From assembly GCA_003215695.1 (NCBI GenBank), contig QCJZ01000003.1, positions 1-47,147 of the forward strand: a stretch of 47,147 bases of DNA. The letters are read 5' to 3'. The notes beneath the pieces are model-generated. The model did no database searches, was not told the origin of the DNA, and saw only the letters and a list, made by a program, of their open reading frames with translations. The position numbers and the translations under genes were made by a program. Below, piece by piece: positions 6,793 through 14,338 of the stretch. Numbering within the stretch: position 1 is the first letter of the stretch; every line of letters begins with the position of its first letter. This DNA is from Prochlorococcus sp. AG-409-J03. Lineage in GTDB: Bacteria; Cyanobacteriota; Cyanobacteriia; PCC-6307; Cyanobiaceae.

Positions 6793-6839
6793 AACATTAT
6801 CAACAAGAAGTAGACGTATACTTCACTCCCACTCAATAG
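6793..6839 (-). repeat. guaA-3'-end-like repeat, copy 4 (flank type II)
   Basis: ttcactcccactcaatag (6822-6839) is identical to copy 1 over 18 bases and shares 13 contiguous bases with the true guaA end. On the minus strand it reads ATT GAG TGG GAG TGA. The flank has an inverted repeat GAAGTA-gacgta-TACTTC (6807-6824), and ATTATCA...GTAGAC is shared with copy 2. Confidence 0.6.
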
Positions 6840-7039
6840 AACCTCTAAAAATACCAAGTTCAGGATCCCTTATTACAACTGAATAAAGCATAGCATTTAA
6901 TAATAAGTAACTTCCAAGTGAAACTTTTGTGAAACTAATAAGAGACGATAATAAACTAAAAACTCCTCACAGACGACTTTAACTTAGAGATATAGTAGGG
7001 AATTATTCTAAGAACATACTACTTTATGGCACTCAAAAT

Positions 7040-7127
7040 GAAACAACAATAATTTGAGAAAGAATTAATAAGGATTCAAATGAGTAGTAAAATAGGAATC
7101 ACCAAAAGAGAGAAAAGATAAGAGAAA
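7040..7127 (+). promoter_or_regulatory. Shared leader upstream of TPR gene 3
   Basis: GAAAGAATTAATAAGGATTC, GAGTAGTAAAATAGGAATC and ACCAAAAGAGAGAAAAGATA precede the ATG at 7128. This part is nearly the same as the last 75 bases of the leader at 1407 (AAAGAATTAATCAGGATTG, TTAGTAGTAAAATTGGAAG, ACCAAAAGAGAG). The conserved GAGAA before the ATG is a weak ribosome site. Confidence 0.5.
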
Positions 7128-8438
7128 ATGCATAGTTCTAGTCAAGAAGGAGAAGAAAACAAGAAAATTACTGAGGTAAAAACATTCCCAGTTCCATTTC
7201 CTTCAAGAGAAAATCAAGAAAACCTCACTGTTACTACTAACACTCCTTCTAAACCTTCTAAAGAACAAATAATTAAGCAAGCAGTTCAGTATCATCTAAA
7301 AGGAAACATTACAAAAGCAGTAAATTATTATCAAGATTTCATCAATCAAGGGTTCAAAGACCACAGGGTTTTTTCTAATTATGGAGGGATTTTAAAAGGT
7401 CTTGGCAAGTTACAAGAAGCAGAAAAGTTCTATCGCAAAGCAATTGAACTTAATCCTAATTACGCTTTAGCACATTCTAATCTAGGAAATCTATTGAGTG
7501 ATCTTGGCAAGTTACAAGAAGCAGAATTATCCATACGCAAAGCAATTGAAATCAAACCTGATTATCCAGAGGTGCATTACAATCTGGGCAATATATTGAG
7601 TGATCTTGGCAAGTTACAAGAAGCAGAAAAGTTCTATCGCAAAGCAATTGAACTTAATCATAATTTCACAAGTGCTTATTATAATTTATCTGGATTAGCA
7701 AATACTATTGAGGAAGCAGAAGCAAGGATTAATCAATGCTTAAAAATAGATGAGAATCATTTAAAAGCAAAACTCAATCTCAGTGCTCTAAAATTACATC
7801 AAGGTGATCAATCCTCATTTGAAAAGTTAATTAAATCTCCTCACAAAGATCATCCTTATATGCGCTCCTTTAAATGGGTTTCTACTTTACCAAAATTACC
7901 TGAATTATTTTTCCATAGATGGGCATTATTTGACAGTATGATTAATAAAAGTAAAAAAGATAGACCTTTCTATGAATTTGGTGTTTGGCGAGGTGAATCC
8001 TTTAAGTATCTAATTAATACTTTCAAAAAAGGTTATGGATTTGATACTTTTGAAGGATTACCAGAAGATTGGCATCAAACAAAACAAGGCAGTTATTCAG
8101 CAGAAAGAATCATTCCTAATATTGATGGCGGAACATTTATAGCAGGTAAATTTGAAGACACACTTCCAACTTTCTTTGCCGAATCAAGACCTATGGCATC
8201 AATTATAAATTTTGATGCTGACCTTTATTCTTCTACTCTCTGTGCTTTAAATTATTCAAAACCTGTTATAAATAAGGATACAATTTTAATATTTGATGAG
8301 TTTATTATCAATGAAAATTGGGAGCAGGATGAATATAAAGCACTCAATGAATTTTGCTCTAATAATAATTTAACTTATGAAGTTTTGGCGATCTCCTATA
8401 TGACAAAGCAAGTTGCAGTGAAATTAATAGGAGTTTAA
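7128..8438 (+). CDS. TPR protein with C-terminal TylF-like methyltransferase domain (436 aa)
   Basis: The head (EVKTFPVPF, KPSKEQI) and TPRs (about residues 48-225) match the genes at 1407 and 5220. The last 190 residues match the TylF/macrocin O-methyltransferase-like class I SAM fold. FYEFGVWRGESFKYL near 283 is the SAM-binding motif I, GFDTFEGLPEDW follows as the acidic post-I/cap segment, and NFDADLYSST near 365 resembles the metal-binding DxDxY region. ILIFDEFI near 387 is the next acid site. I infer an O-methyltransferase acting on a sugar or glycan-like substrate. Such TPR-TylF fusions are common in low-light Prochlorococcus, as far as I recall. The natural substrate cannot be read from the sequence. 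Confidence 0.82.
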   Translation: MHSSSQEGEENKKITEVKTFPVPFPSRENQENLTVTTNTPSKPSKEQIIKQAVQYHLKGNITKAVNYYQDFINQGFKDHRVFSNYGGILKGLGKLQEAEKFYRKAIELNPNYALAHSNLGNLLSDLGKLQEAELSIRKAIEIKPDYPEVHYNLGNILSDLGKLQEAEKFYRKAIELNHNFTSAYYNLSGLANTIEEAEARINQCLKIDENHLKAKLNLSALKLHQGDQSSFEKLIKSPHKDHPYMRSFKWVSTLPKLPELFFHRWALFDSMINKSKKDRPFYEFGVWRGESFKYLINTFKKGYGFDTFEGLPEDWHQTKQGSYSAERIIPNIDGGTFIAGKFEDTLPTFFAESRPMASIINFDADLYSSTLCALNYSKPVINKDTILIFDEFIINENWEQDEYKALNEFCSNNNLTYEVLAISYMTKQVAVKLIGV

Positions 8439-8459
8439 CTAAAAAGAAAGATACAAACG

Positions 8460-8540
8460 AACTTATAAAACTGGGCAAGATTTGCAGAAAGGCATCCAAA
8501 TACTTTCAGAAGTATCTATCAATTCTAGGTTTCTAAAATT
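8460..8540 (+). pseudogene. Relic of a small gene, C-terminal fragment copy 2
   Basis: In frame it reads NL-stop-NWARFAERHPNTFRSIYQF-stop-VSKI. This parallels the fragment at 3031-3129 (NWAKYEEKHPNTFKAMYQF), with K/R, Y/F and A/S type changes typical of decayed coding DNA. It starts 21 bp after the TPR/TylF stop codon, like copy 1 after the TPR/SGNH gene. Confidence 0.55.
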
Positions 8541-8621
8541 TCTATCTGAATACTCAAAAGCATCTAAGTTTCATAGTTTGTTTAGAAACTAGATAAGTAA
8601 TTTAGTTGCAGAGTATACCTA

Positions 8622-8741
8622 TCATTTGTAGATGTATGAAGGTTGTTCAGCATAAGGATCAACACGCAAACGCCCTTCTAACTGTTCATACAACGCATAT
8701 GAATTATCATTTTGTCCCCCTGTTACTACCCATAGTTCAGG
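8622..8741 (-). pseudogene. Minus-strand coding relic or micro-gene (about 39-41 aa)
   Basis: Read on the minus strand, the frame gives PELWVVTGGQNDNSYALYEQ then LEGRLRVDPYAEQPSYIYK and TGA at 8622-8624. The composition looks like real protein. There is no ATG: a TTG at about 8747 is the only start candidate, and an in-frame stop lies just beyond it in the hairpin repeat. Most likely it is the 3' end of a gene truncated at the repeat. The family was not recognised. Confidence 0.4.
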
Positions 8742-8750
8742 AAACAAAGT

Positions 8751-8824
8751 GTAGAGAAATCAATTCTTCTACGACTTTTCTACAGAGAAGGTGACAAGGT
8801 GACAAGTGAAACTTTGGTGAAACT
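8751..8824 (+). repeat. Island hairpin repeat, copy D with GTGACA/GTGAAAC elements
   Basis: GTAGAGAAAtcaattcTTCTAC (8751-8771, an inverted repeat) is followed by GAGAAGGTGACAAGGTGACA and then CAAGTGAAACTTTGGTGAAA (8803-8822). The first part matches copy A (882) and the second matches 6915-6936. This copy lies 40 bp before the guaA stop, at the junction of island and core. Confidence 0.55.
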
Positions 8825-8862
8825 CAAGTATTGAGTCTATGACTGGGGTTCTCATCCCACCC

Positions 8863-8882
8863 TTATTCCCACTCAATAGTTC
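8863..8882 (-). repeat. guaA 3' end, reference copy of the island repeat (putative attachment site)
   Basis: On the minus strand the codons ACT ATT GAG TGG GAA TAA end guaA. Partial matches at 1053, 4688, 4877 and 6822 are all in the same orientation. Confidence 0.6.
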
Positions 8883-10449
8883 CTGGAGGTTTACTTGTTA
8901 TATCCAAAACAACTCTATTAACACCTGCAACTTCATTGACTATTCTATTAGAAATTTTTTCTAGAACTTCATACGGTAAGCGAGACCAATCAGCGGTCAT
9001 TCCATCTTCACTCGAAACACAACGAACAACAATTGGCCAGGCATAGGTTCTTTGATCTCCCATTACTCCAACTGAATAAACAGGCAACAAGACAGCGAAA
9101 GCTTGCCAAATTTCATTATACAAACCAGCATTATTGACTTCCTCTCGCACAATTAAATCTGCATCCCTTAAACAATTTAATTTTTCATGAGTAACCTCTC
9201 CTAAAATTCGTATTGCCAATCCTGGACCTGGAAATGGATGTCTTCGAACAATTTCATCAGGTAAACCCAATGATTTTCCAACTTTTCTAACTTCATCTTT
9301 AAATAAACGTCTCAATGGTTCGACCAATTTAAATTGTAAATCTTTTGGTAAGCCTCCTACATTGTGATGACTTTTGATTTTAACCGCTATTCGCTCACCA
9401 GTTTTAGGATCAACATTAGTTCCAGAACTTTCTATTACATCTGGATAAAGCGTACCTTGAGCTAAATAATCAAAAGGGCCCAATCTAAGACTCTCCTCTT
9501 CAAAAACCCTAATAAATTCTCTACCTATTATTTTACGCTTTTGCTCAGGATCAGTAACTCCTTTTAATTGAGAAATAAATCTTTCTCTAGCATTGATGTA
9601 TTCAACTTTAATATTAAATTTTTCATGGAAAAAAGACATTAAAAATTCCGGCTCCCCTTTTCTCATAAACCCTTGATCAATAAACATGCACGTCAACTGA
9701 GAGCCTATGGCTTTATTTAATAAAAATGCAAGAGTTGATGAATCAACACCACCAGATAAAGCCAATAAAACTTTTTTATCGCCTACTTGTTCTTTAACTT
9801 GAGCAACAGCTTCATCGATGAATAAATTTGTTGTCCAATCTTGCTCACATGAACAAATATGACATACAAAATTTCTTATTAAAACCATTCCATAAGTGGA
9901 ATGAACAACTTCGGGATGAAATTGCACTCCATAAAAGCTCTTTTCATGCAAAGCAATAGCCGCTTCTGAAGTATTTGAAGTATGAGCTAATCGGACAAAT
10001 CCTTTAGGTAATTCCTGAACGGAATCGCCGTGGCTCATCCACATTGTTGATCCACTAATAACATTGGTTAATAAAGCTGTTGAATCATCAACTTCTAAAG
10101 GAGCCTTTCCGTATTCTGCTTTCCCAATAGCAGGTTTGACTGATCCTCCTAATTGATGAACCATTAATTGCATGCCATAGCAAACACCAAGTACAGGAAC
10201 ACCTAATTTAAAAATGTCAGGATCACAATAAGGAGCACCTTCTTCATAAACAGATCCAGGTCCTCCACTTAGAATGATTCCTTTAGGATTAAGAGAGCGT
10301 AATTGAGCTACAGATGTTGTATAGCTCATGACTAATGAGTAAACCTCTGTCTCTCTAATTCTTCGAGCAATTAATTCTGAGTATTGAGAACCAAAATCGA
10401 GAATTACGATTGCTGGGTTTCGTTTTTCTTCTGAAATCATTGAAGCCAT
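8863..10449 (-). CDS. guaA: GMP synthase, glutamine-hydrolysing (528 aa)
   Basis: Converts XMP to GMP using glutamine and ATP, the last step of guanine nucleotide synthesis. The N-terminal class I amidotransferase domain has GVCYGMQ with nucleophile Cys90 and QFHPE with His178/Glu180. The ATP-pyrophosphatase domain has the PP-loop SGGVDSS at 232-238. The C-terminal dimerisation domain ends in PPGTIEWE, the usual GuaA end. Full family length. Its last codons are the sequence repeated four times in the neighbouring island, which fits the known use of the guaA 3' end as an integration site in other bacteria. The gene itself is intact. Confidence 0.98.
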   Translation of the reverse strand: MASMISEEKRNPAIVILDFGSQYSELIARRIRETEVYSLVMSYTTSVAQLRSLNPKGIILSGGPGSVYEEGAPYCDPDIFKLGVPVLGVCYGMQLMVHQLGGSVKPAIGKAEYGKAPLEVDDSTALLTNVISGSTMWMSHGDSVQELPKGFVRLAHTSNTSEAAIALHEKSFYGVQFHPEVVHSTYGMVLIRNFVCHICSCEQDWTTNLFIDEAVAQVKEQVGDKKVLLALSGGVDSSTLAFLLNKAIGSQLTCMFIDQGFMRKGEPEFLMSFFHEKFNIKVEYINARERFISQLKGVTDPEQKRKIIGREFIRVFEEESLRLGPFDYLAQGTLYPDVIESSGTNVDPKTGERIAVKIKSHHNVGGLPKDLQFKLVEPLRRLFKDEVRKVGKSLGLPDEIVRRHPFPGPGLAIRILGEVTHEKLNCLRDADLIVREEVNNAGLYNEIWQAFAVLLPVYSVGVMGDQRTYAWPIVVRCVSSEDGMTADWSRLPYEVLEKISNRIVNEVAGVNRVVLDITSKPPGTIEWE

Positions 10450-10521
10450 ATCAACCTGAGGAATCCTTGTAAAACATTCTTATCAAATAGAATAATTAAG
10501 CGCATTGAAATATGGTGCCTA

Positions 10522-11664
10522 TCACTGAAGAATTAACCCTAAAGAATTTATTTGTTTTACACCATCCAAGCCCGCCCAACGAATTTGCCTTTGACGATCA
10601 AATAAAAGCGATCCAATTTCCATTGATGAAGATAAATAACGATTTACGTAACTACGGCTTTTAATTTCAATTTCTTTGGCCATCCTTCCCCAAATCAAAG
10701 ACACAGCCTCCGGATTACTTGCTTGAAGTGTTAATAAAGCATTTTCCACCGACGTTGATTGACTTATTAACTCAATCAAATCAAATGAAATACCCTCTTT
10801 AACTGCAAGTGAAGTGAGTATTTCAAGTCTTCCATCGGCTAAATGATGATGGGTATGAAAAATACCTCCAGAGAGTTTTACAAGCTTTCCATGATATCCA
10901 AACAATAAAAGTTTTCTCACACCGCATTCAGCAGCAGCAACAAGAAGAGGCCCTAACCAATTACCAGTTTTAATAATTTGATGAGCTGGAAGTCCATATT
11001 TAAGTGCTAAATCCATTCCATTTTCACCAATCACATAAGTCAGGAAGCCATCAAATAATGAGTTAGAGCATTTGCCCTTAAGAATCTCTTTGCAATTTTT
11101 CAACTGATCAGGAGAAGCACTGATTTGAGCTTCAGCCTGTGTCCCAATGAGGGACAATCCATCTACGACTCCAAATGCTTCGTTACTCGTCTTTAGAGCA
11201 CGATCTTTCCCTTCAGGTAAAACAATTTCTAATTTAATTAAATTACCTTTGGGTAAAAGCGGATGAAGATTTATACATAACAAATCACGTGCAAACTTAG
11301 ATATACAAGGCTGATCAGATGATTGGAATTTACCTACTCCATAACCCGCATGGAAATCAAGCCAATTAGGAAAGCCATCTTCAACCAACTGTCCAGATTG
11401 AAAACTAAGTTGACGAAACTGTATATATGCCCAAATCTCTAGTCCTCTTGTTACGTCAAGAGGCAATCCAGACTGACAATGACAAACTGCTAAAGATCTC
11501 TCACCATTATCAAGTAATGCAGATGAACAAACAGGAACCCTGATTGATTCTTTTTTATTTGGTAAATCAATTATCTCAATGTCTTTAAATTTATTACCCA
11601 TAAGAATGTTTGTTGCAGACTTTGCAGCAGCAACTACCCAAACTGGCAGAGTAAATTTATTCAA
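10522..11664 (-). CDS. cbiD: Cobalt-precorrin-5B C1-methyltransferase (380 aa)
   Basis: CbiD adds the C-1 methyl group with SAM in the anaerobic (cobalt-early) route to the corrin ring of pseudocobalamin. The opening LPVWVVAAAKSATNILMG, the central GFLTYVIGENGMDLALKYG and GCVxKLLLFGYHGKLVKLSGG-type block with FHTHHH, and the 380-residue length fit the family. The start is a TTG; the nearest ATG is out of frame and stops at once. It lies 72 bp from guaA on the same strand and may be transcribed with it. Cobalamin synthesis genes are scattered in Prochlorococcus, so isolation is normal. Confidence 0.93.
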   Translation of the reverse strand: MNKFTLPVWVVAAAKSATNILMGNKFKDIEIIDLPNKKESIRVPVCSSALLDNGERSLAVCHCQSGLPLDVTRGLEIWAYIQFRQLSFQSGQLVEDGFPNWLDFHAGYGVGKFQSSDQPCISKFARDLLCINLHPLLPKGNLIKLEIVLPEGKDRALKTSNEAFGVVDGLSLIGTQAEAQISASPDQLKNCKEILKGKCSNSLFDGFLTYVIGENGMDLALKYGLPAHQIIKTGNWLGPLLVAAAECGVRKLLLFGYHGKLVKLSGGIFHTHHHLADGRLEILTSLAVKEGISFDLIELISQSTSVENALLTLQASNPEAVSLIWGRMAKEIEIKSRSYVNRYLSSSMEIGSLLFDRQRQIRWAGLDGVKQINSLGLILQ

Positions 11665-11743
11665 ATCATTCGAAGAGCTAACGATAAAAGAAATTCCCTC
11701 AATAATTTTTTAAAATAATAATAATCTAGATTTAAATAATTAA

Positions 11744-12898
11744 ATGCAAGACAAACTCAATCTAATGATCCCTGGACCAACACCGGTCCCAGAAAATGTT
11801 TTGAGTTGCATGAGTAAGCACCCCATCGGACATAGGAGTGAAGATTTTCAAAAAATTGTTCAAAAAACAACTGAGCAACTTAAATGGCTTCACCAAACAA
11901 CTGCTGATGTCCTAACAATTACAGGAAGTGGAACAGCCGCGATGGAGGCAGGAATTATCAATACCTTAAGCAAAGGTGATCGTGTCATCTGTGGTGATAA
12001 TGGTAAATTTGGTGAAAGATGGGTAAAAGTTGCGAAAGCATATGGGTTAGATGTAACTGTCGTAAAAGCTGATTGGGGAAAACCTCTTGATCCAAATCAA
12101 TTCAAAAGGATTCTGGAAGAAGACACTAATAAAAAAATTAACGCAGTAATTTTAACTCATTCAGAAACTTCAACAGGAGTGATTAATGATCTTAAAGCAA
12201 TTACTAACGAAGTAAAAAACCATGGTAAAGCTATTACTATTGCTGATTGTGTAACAAGTCTTGGTGCCTGCAATATTCCAATGGATCAATGGGGAATTGA
12301 TGTAATAGCTTCAGGTTCTCAAAAAGGTTATATGATTCCTCCTGGTCTTAGTTTTGTTGCTATGGGCAAAAGAGCGTGGGAAGCAAATAATCAATCAAAT
12401 TTACCTAAATTTTATTTAGATTTAAAACCATACTTGAAGACAGTTAATAAAAATAGTAATCCTTTTACACCTGCAATCAATTTATACTTCGCTTTAGAAG
12501 CATCACTAACAATGATGGAAAAAGAAGGATTAAATAATATTTTCAAACGTCACGCTCGTCATCAAAAAGCAACACAAGAAGGAATAAAAGCAATGGGTTT
12601 AAAATTATTTACAGAAGAAAAGTATGGAAGTCCAGCGATAACAGCTGTCGAACCTGAGAATATAGATGCAGAACAGATAAGAAAAGTATTAAAGACTGAT
12701 TTCGATATACTTCTTGCTGGTGGACAAGATCACTTAAAAGGAAAAATCTTTAGAATTGGTCATTTAGGGTTTGTAAATGATCGCGATATTATTAGTGTGA
12801 TATCAGCATTAGAAAGCACTCTTTATAAAATGGGAAAACTAAATGTCCCAATTGGGCAGGGTATTGCAAAAACAATTTCTATACTAAATAAAGAATAG
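11744..12898 (+). CDS. Class V aminotransferase, serine:pyruvate / alanine:glyoxylate type (384 aa)
   Basis: PLP-dependent fold-type I enzyme. MIPGPTPVP opens the protein, ITGSGTAAMEAG (59-70) forms the phosphate-binding turn, and ASGSQKGYMIPPG contains the PLP lysine at about 194. It belongs to the archaeal/cyanobacterial SPT/AGT family, which moves amino groups between serine or alanine and glyoxylate or pyruvate. A photorespiratory role (glycolate-derived glyoxylate to glycine) is likely, but the exact donor cannot be told from the sequence. ATG start, divergent from cbiD across 79 bp of AT-rich DNA, and convergent with the small gene that follows. Confidence 0.92.
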   Translation: MQDKLNLMIPGPTPVPENVLSCMSKHPIGHRSEDFQKIVQKTTEQLKWLHQTTADVLTITGSGTAAMEAGIINTLSKGDRVICGDNGKFGERWVKVAKAYGLDVTVVKADWGKPLDPNQFKRILEEDTNKKINAVILTHSETSTGVINDLKAITNEVKNHGKAITIADCVTSLGACNIPMDQWGIDVIASGSQKGYMIPPGLSFVAMGKRAWEANNQSNLPKFYLDLKPYLKTVNKNSNPFTPAINLYFALEASLTMMEKEGLNNIFKRHARHQKATQEGIKAMGLKLFTEEKYGSPAITAVEPENIDAEQIRKVLKTDFDILLAGGQDHLKGKIFRIGHLGFVNDRDIISVISALESTLYKMGKLNVPIGQGIAKTISILNKE

Positions 12899-12920
12899 TT
12901 TATAAGAATCTATGAAAAAA

Positions 12921-13109
12921 CTATCTAGTTTTAATTAGATGAAGCACTTGAGGTCCAACTCCTCTAGCTCTTCTTTCTTTGTCGAGTGCTTTTAAAATCA
13001 AACCAGCAGATGATTGTAAATCTCCTTCATCAGCTTGTACTGATGCATTCTGAAAGAAATAACCAGCCTCTTTTAAAAATGCTTGCTTTTTGACTTGTAT
13101 TGCATCCAT
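12921..13109 (-). CDS. Small conserved hypothetical protein (62 aa)
   Basis: It is a soluble, mostly helical protein (VKKQAFLKEAGYFFQNAS, SSAGLILKALDKERRARGVG) without a signal peptide or known motif. I believe similar short proteins are conserved at this site in marine picocyanobacteria, but cannot verify that here. Its stop is 22 bp from the convergent aminotransferase gene. Function unknown. Confidence 0.65.
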   Translation of the reverse strand: MDAIQVKKQAFLKEAGYFFQNASVQADEGDLQSSAGLILKALDKERRARGVGPQVLHLIKTR

Positions 13110-13354
13110 ATTTAAATTTGTAGATTCAATTATTTTTTGTTGAGTTACTATATCAAAAGATAGATAATTTATTCATATTAAAAAAATAATTGAGAGCAAA
13201 ATTAAAACATTTAATTCAAAAATTTCTAAATACGATTTGTTTTCAAGTCAAACATCACACAAGTCACGTAATAAAACAAAAACACTAATGCATGCTAAAG
13301 CTAGACAGAAGAAAGAAAAATAGATAATTTAAAATTGATATTTCTCTTAAAATC

Positions 13355-13777
13355 ATGCCAATTGAGATAAAGCGAAACTTCTTACCTATTTCAATAATTT
13401 ATTTAGTCTGCAGTTCCACTTTAGGATTAAATGTTAATGCAGCGATCACCAATGGAGCAGACATATATTGCTTTATGAGGAATGGTGGCAATACTCATGA
13501 ACCTAGCTGGGAAGCAGCTTATGAATTTATAAAAAATAAAAAGCAAGGTTTATTCAAAACCTCTCCAAAACAAGCTGCTTCTTTAATTGTTGAAGAAGTG
13601 GTACAAGATCCTACAAAATATGCAGATTGCATTAATTATTTAGGCGATCTATATTCTGACAACTCAAATTCAATAACAATTAATGAAGAAAAAAAATTAG
13701 ATAATGAAATAAATTCACAAATCGAAAATACAGAAAAAAGTCCTAAAGGCAAATATATAGATCGTTATAATTATTAA
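13355..13777 (+). CDS. Secreted/periplasmic cyanobacterial small protein, DUF6554-like (140 aa)
   Basis: An N-terminal signal peptide (basic IKRN, hydrophobic core about 11-28, cleavage likely after VNA near residue 29) precedes a conserved core: GADIYCFMRNGGNTHEPSWEAAYEFIK and SPKQAASLIVEEVV...CINYLGDLY (two parts of one domain). This matches my memory of the cyanobacterial DUF6554 family. Two cysteines could form a disulfide outside the cytoplasm. The last 35 residues are polar and likely disordered. A monocistronic gene with 245 bp upstream of AT-rich DNA that holds no clear motif. Function unknown. Confidence 0.7.
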   Translation: MPIEIKRNFLPISIIYLVCSSTLGLNVNAAITNGADIYCFMRNGGNTHEPSWEAAYEFIKNKKQGLFKTSPKQAASLIVEEVVQDPTKYADCINYLGDLYSDNSNSITINEEKKLDNEINSQIENTEKSPKGKYIDRYNY

Positions 13778-13923
13778 TTTAATTCAGTTTAGGTAACAAA
13801 GAAAAAGCTTTATTCTAGTTCCACATCAATTAAAAATAAATCTTAAAAAATCTAAAAATGCAATATTCGATACATTGACTTATTTTACTATCAAGGCAAA
13901 ATCGAACTATTAACTTAATAAGT

Positions 13924-14334
13924 ATGCACAATAGGGACGCGGTTTTCTTAGAAGATCTCTGCCCAAAGCTACGTGACCGAAGATGGCGCAAATCATTACA
14001 TGAATACACCGGTAAATGCTGCATATATTGTGGAAAAAATTCAGAATCAATTGACCATGTCTTACCAAGAAGCAAAGGGGGATTAAGCATAACTGAAAAT
14101 TGTGTACCTGCCTGTCTCTCATGCAATGGAAGTAAAACGGACAATGATGCTTTTGAATGGTATAGAAAACAACGTTTTTACGACCCAAGACGCTCTATGG
14201 CTATACGAGCATGGACAGAAGGAGATATACGTTTAGCTCTAAGACTTCTCAAATGGGCCCAGCCTAATAAGAGTGAAAGTTTTAGAGACCCAAAAACCCA
14301 ATCAAATGATGATTTTTCTTGGCAAGCAGCATAA
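13924..14334 (+). CDS. HNH endonuclease domain protein (136 aa)
   Basis: The HNH core is complete: CIYC (Cys33/36), IDHVLPRSKGG with the catalytic Asp44-His45, an Asn about 59, and CLSCN (Cys64/67, Asn68), giving a zinc-bound beta-beta-alpha metal nuclease. A conserved tail (RKQRFYDPRRSMAIRAWTEG) follows. Small stand-alone HNH proteins of this type are conserved in cyanobacteria, including lineages with few mobile elements, so it is probably a housekeeping nuclease rather than a homing enzyme. ATG start; 147 bp after the preceding gene. Target unknown. Two longer minus-strand frames over it lack the HNH signal and are shadows. Confidence 0.88.
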   Translation: MHNRDAVFLEDLCPKLRDRRWRKSLHEYTGKCCIYCGKNSESIDHVLPRSKGGLSITENCVPACLSCNGSKTDNDAFEWYRKQRFYDPRRSMAIRAWTEGDIRLALRLLKWAQPNKSESFRDPKTQSNDDFSWQAA

Positions 14335-14338
14335 GATT

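Larger units (their letters stand above)
6777..7127. other. 351-bp spacer with guaA-end repeat copy 4 and leader of TPR gene 3
   Basis: It holds guaA-end repeat copy 4 (about 6795-6839), a GTGAAAC doublet (6915-6936) and the leader of the gene at 7128. A minus-strand frame of about 47 codons ends exactly in the SIEWE-stop repeat but has no supported start and is not called a gene. Confidence 0.55.
8439..8862. other. 424-bp spacer between TPR gene 3 and the guaA end
   Basis: It holds two coding relics (plus strand 8460-8540 and minus strand 8622-8741), hairpin repeat copy D (8751), and the GTGACA/GTGAAAC elements up to the guaA stop. A plus-strand frame at 8606-8794 is antisense to the better minus-strand relic and is not called. 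Confidence 0.55.

Noticed and set aside
6822-6965. 47-codon minus-strand frame ending in SIEWE
   Set aside because: It lacks a start codon before an internal ATG; the IEWE end is better explained as a guaA-end repeat than a gene.
6962-6971. ACTCCTCACA, resembling the core of the Yfr1 small RNA
   Set aside because: There is no flanking hairpin or 3' terminator as in Yfr1, and a 10-base match in AT-rich DNA is weak.
8606-8794. 62-codon plus-strand ORF
   Set aside because: Antisense to a minus-strand frame with much more protein-like composition, and it extends into a hairpin repeat.
1-8862. Integrase, transposase or CRISPR array in the island
   Set aside because: No frame shows recombinase (R..HxxR..Y) or DDE motifs, and the repeats are few and unevenly spaced, not CRISPR-like.
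12915-12940. Short AAAACT/AGTTTT hairpin between the aminotransferase and the 62-aa gene
   Set aside because: A 6-bp AT-only stem overlapping a stop codon, too weak to call a terminator.
13830-14188. Two minus-strand ORFs over the HNH gene
   Set aside because: The plus strand encodes a complete HNH motif; the antisense frames have no motif.
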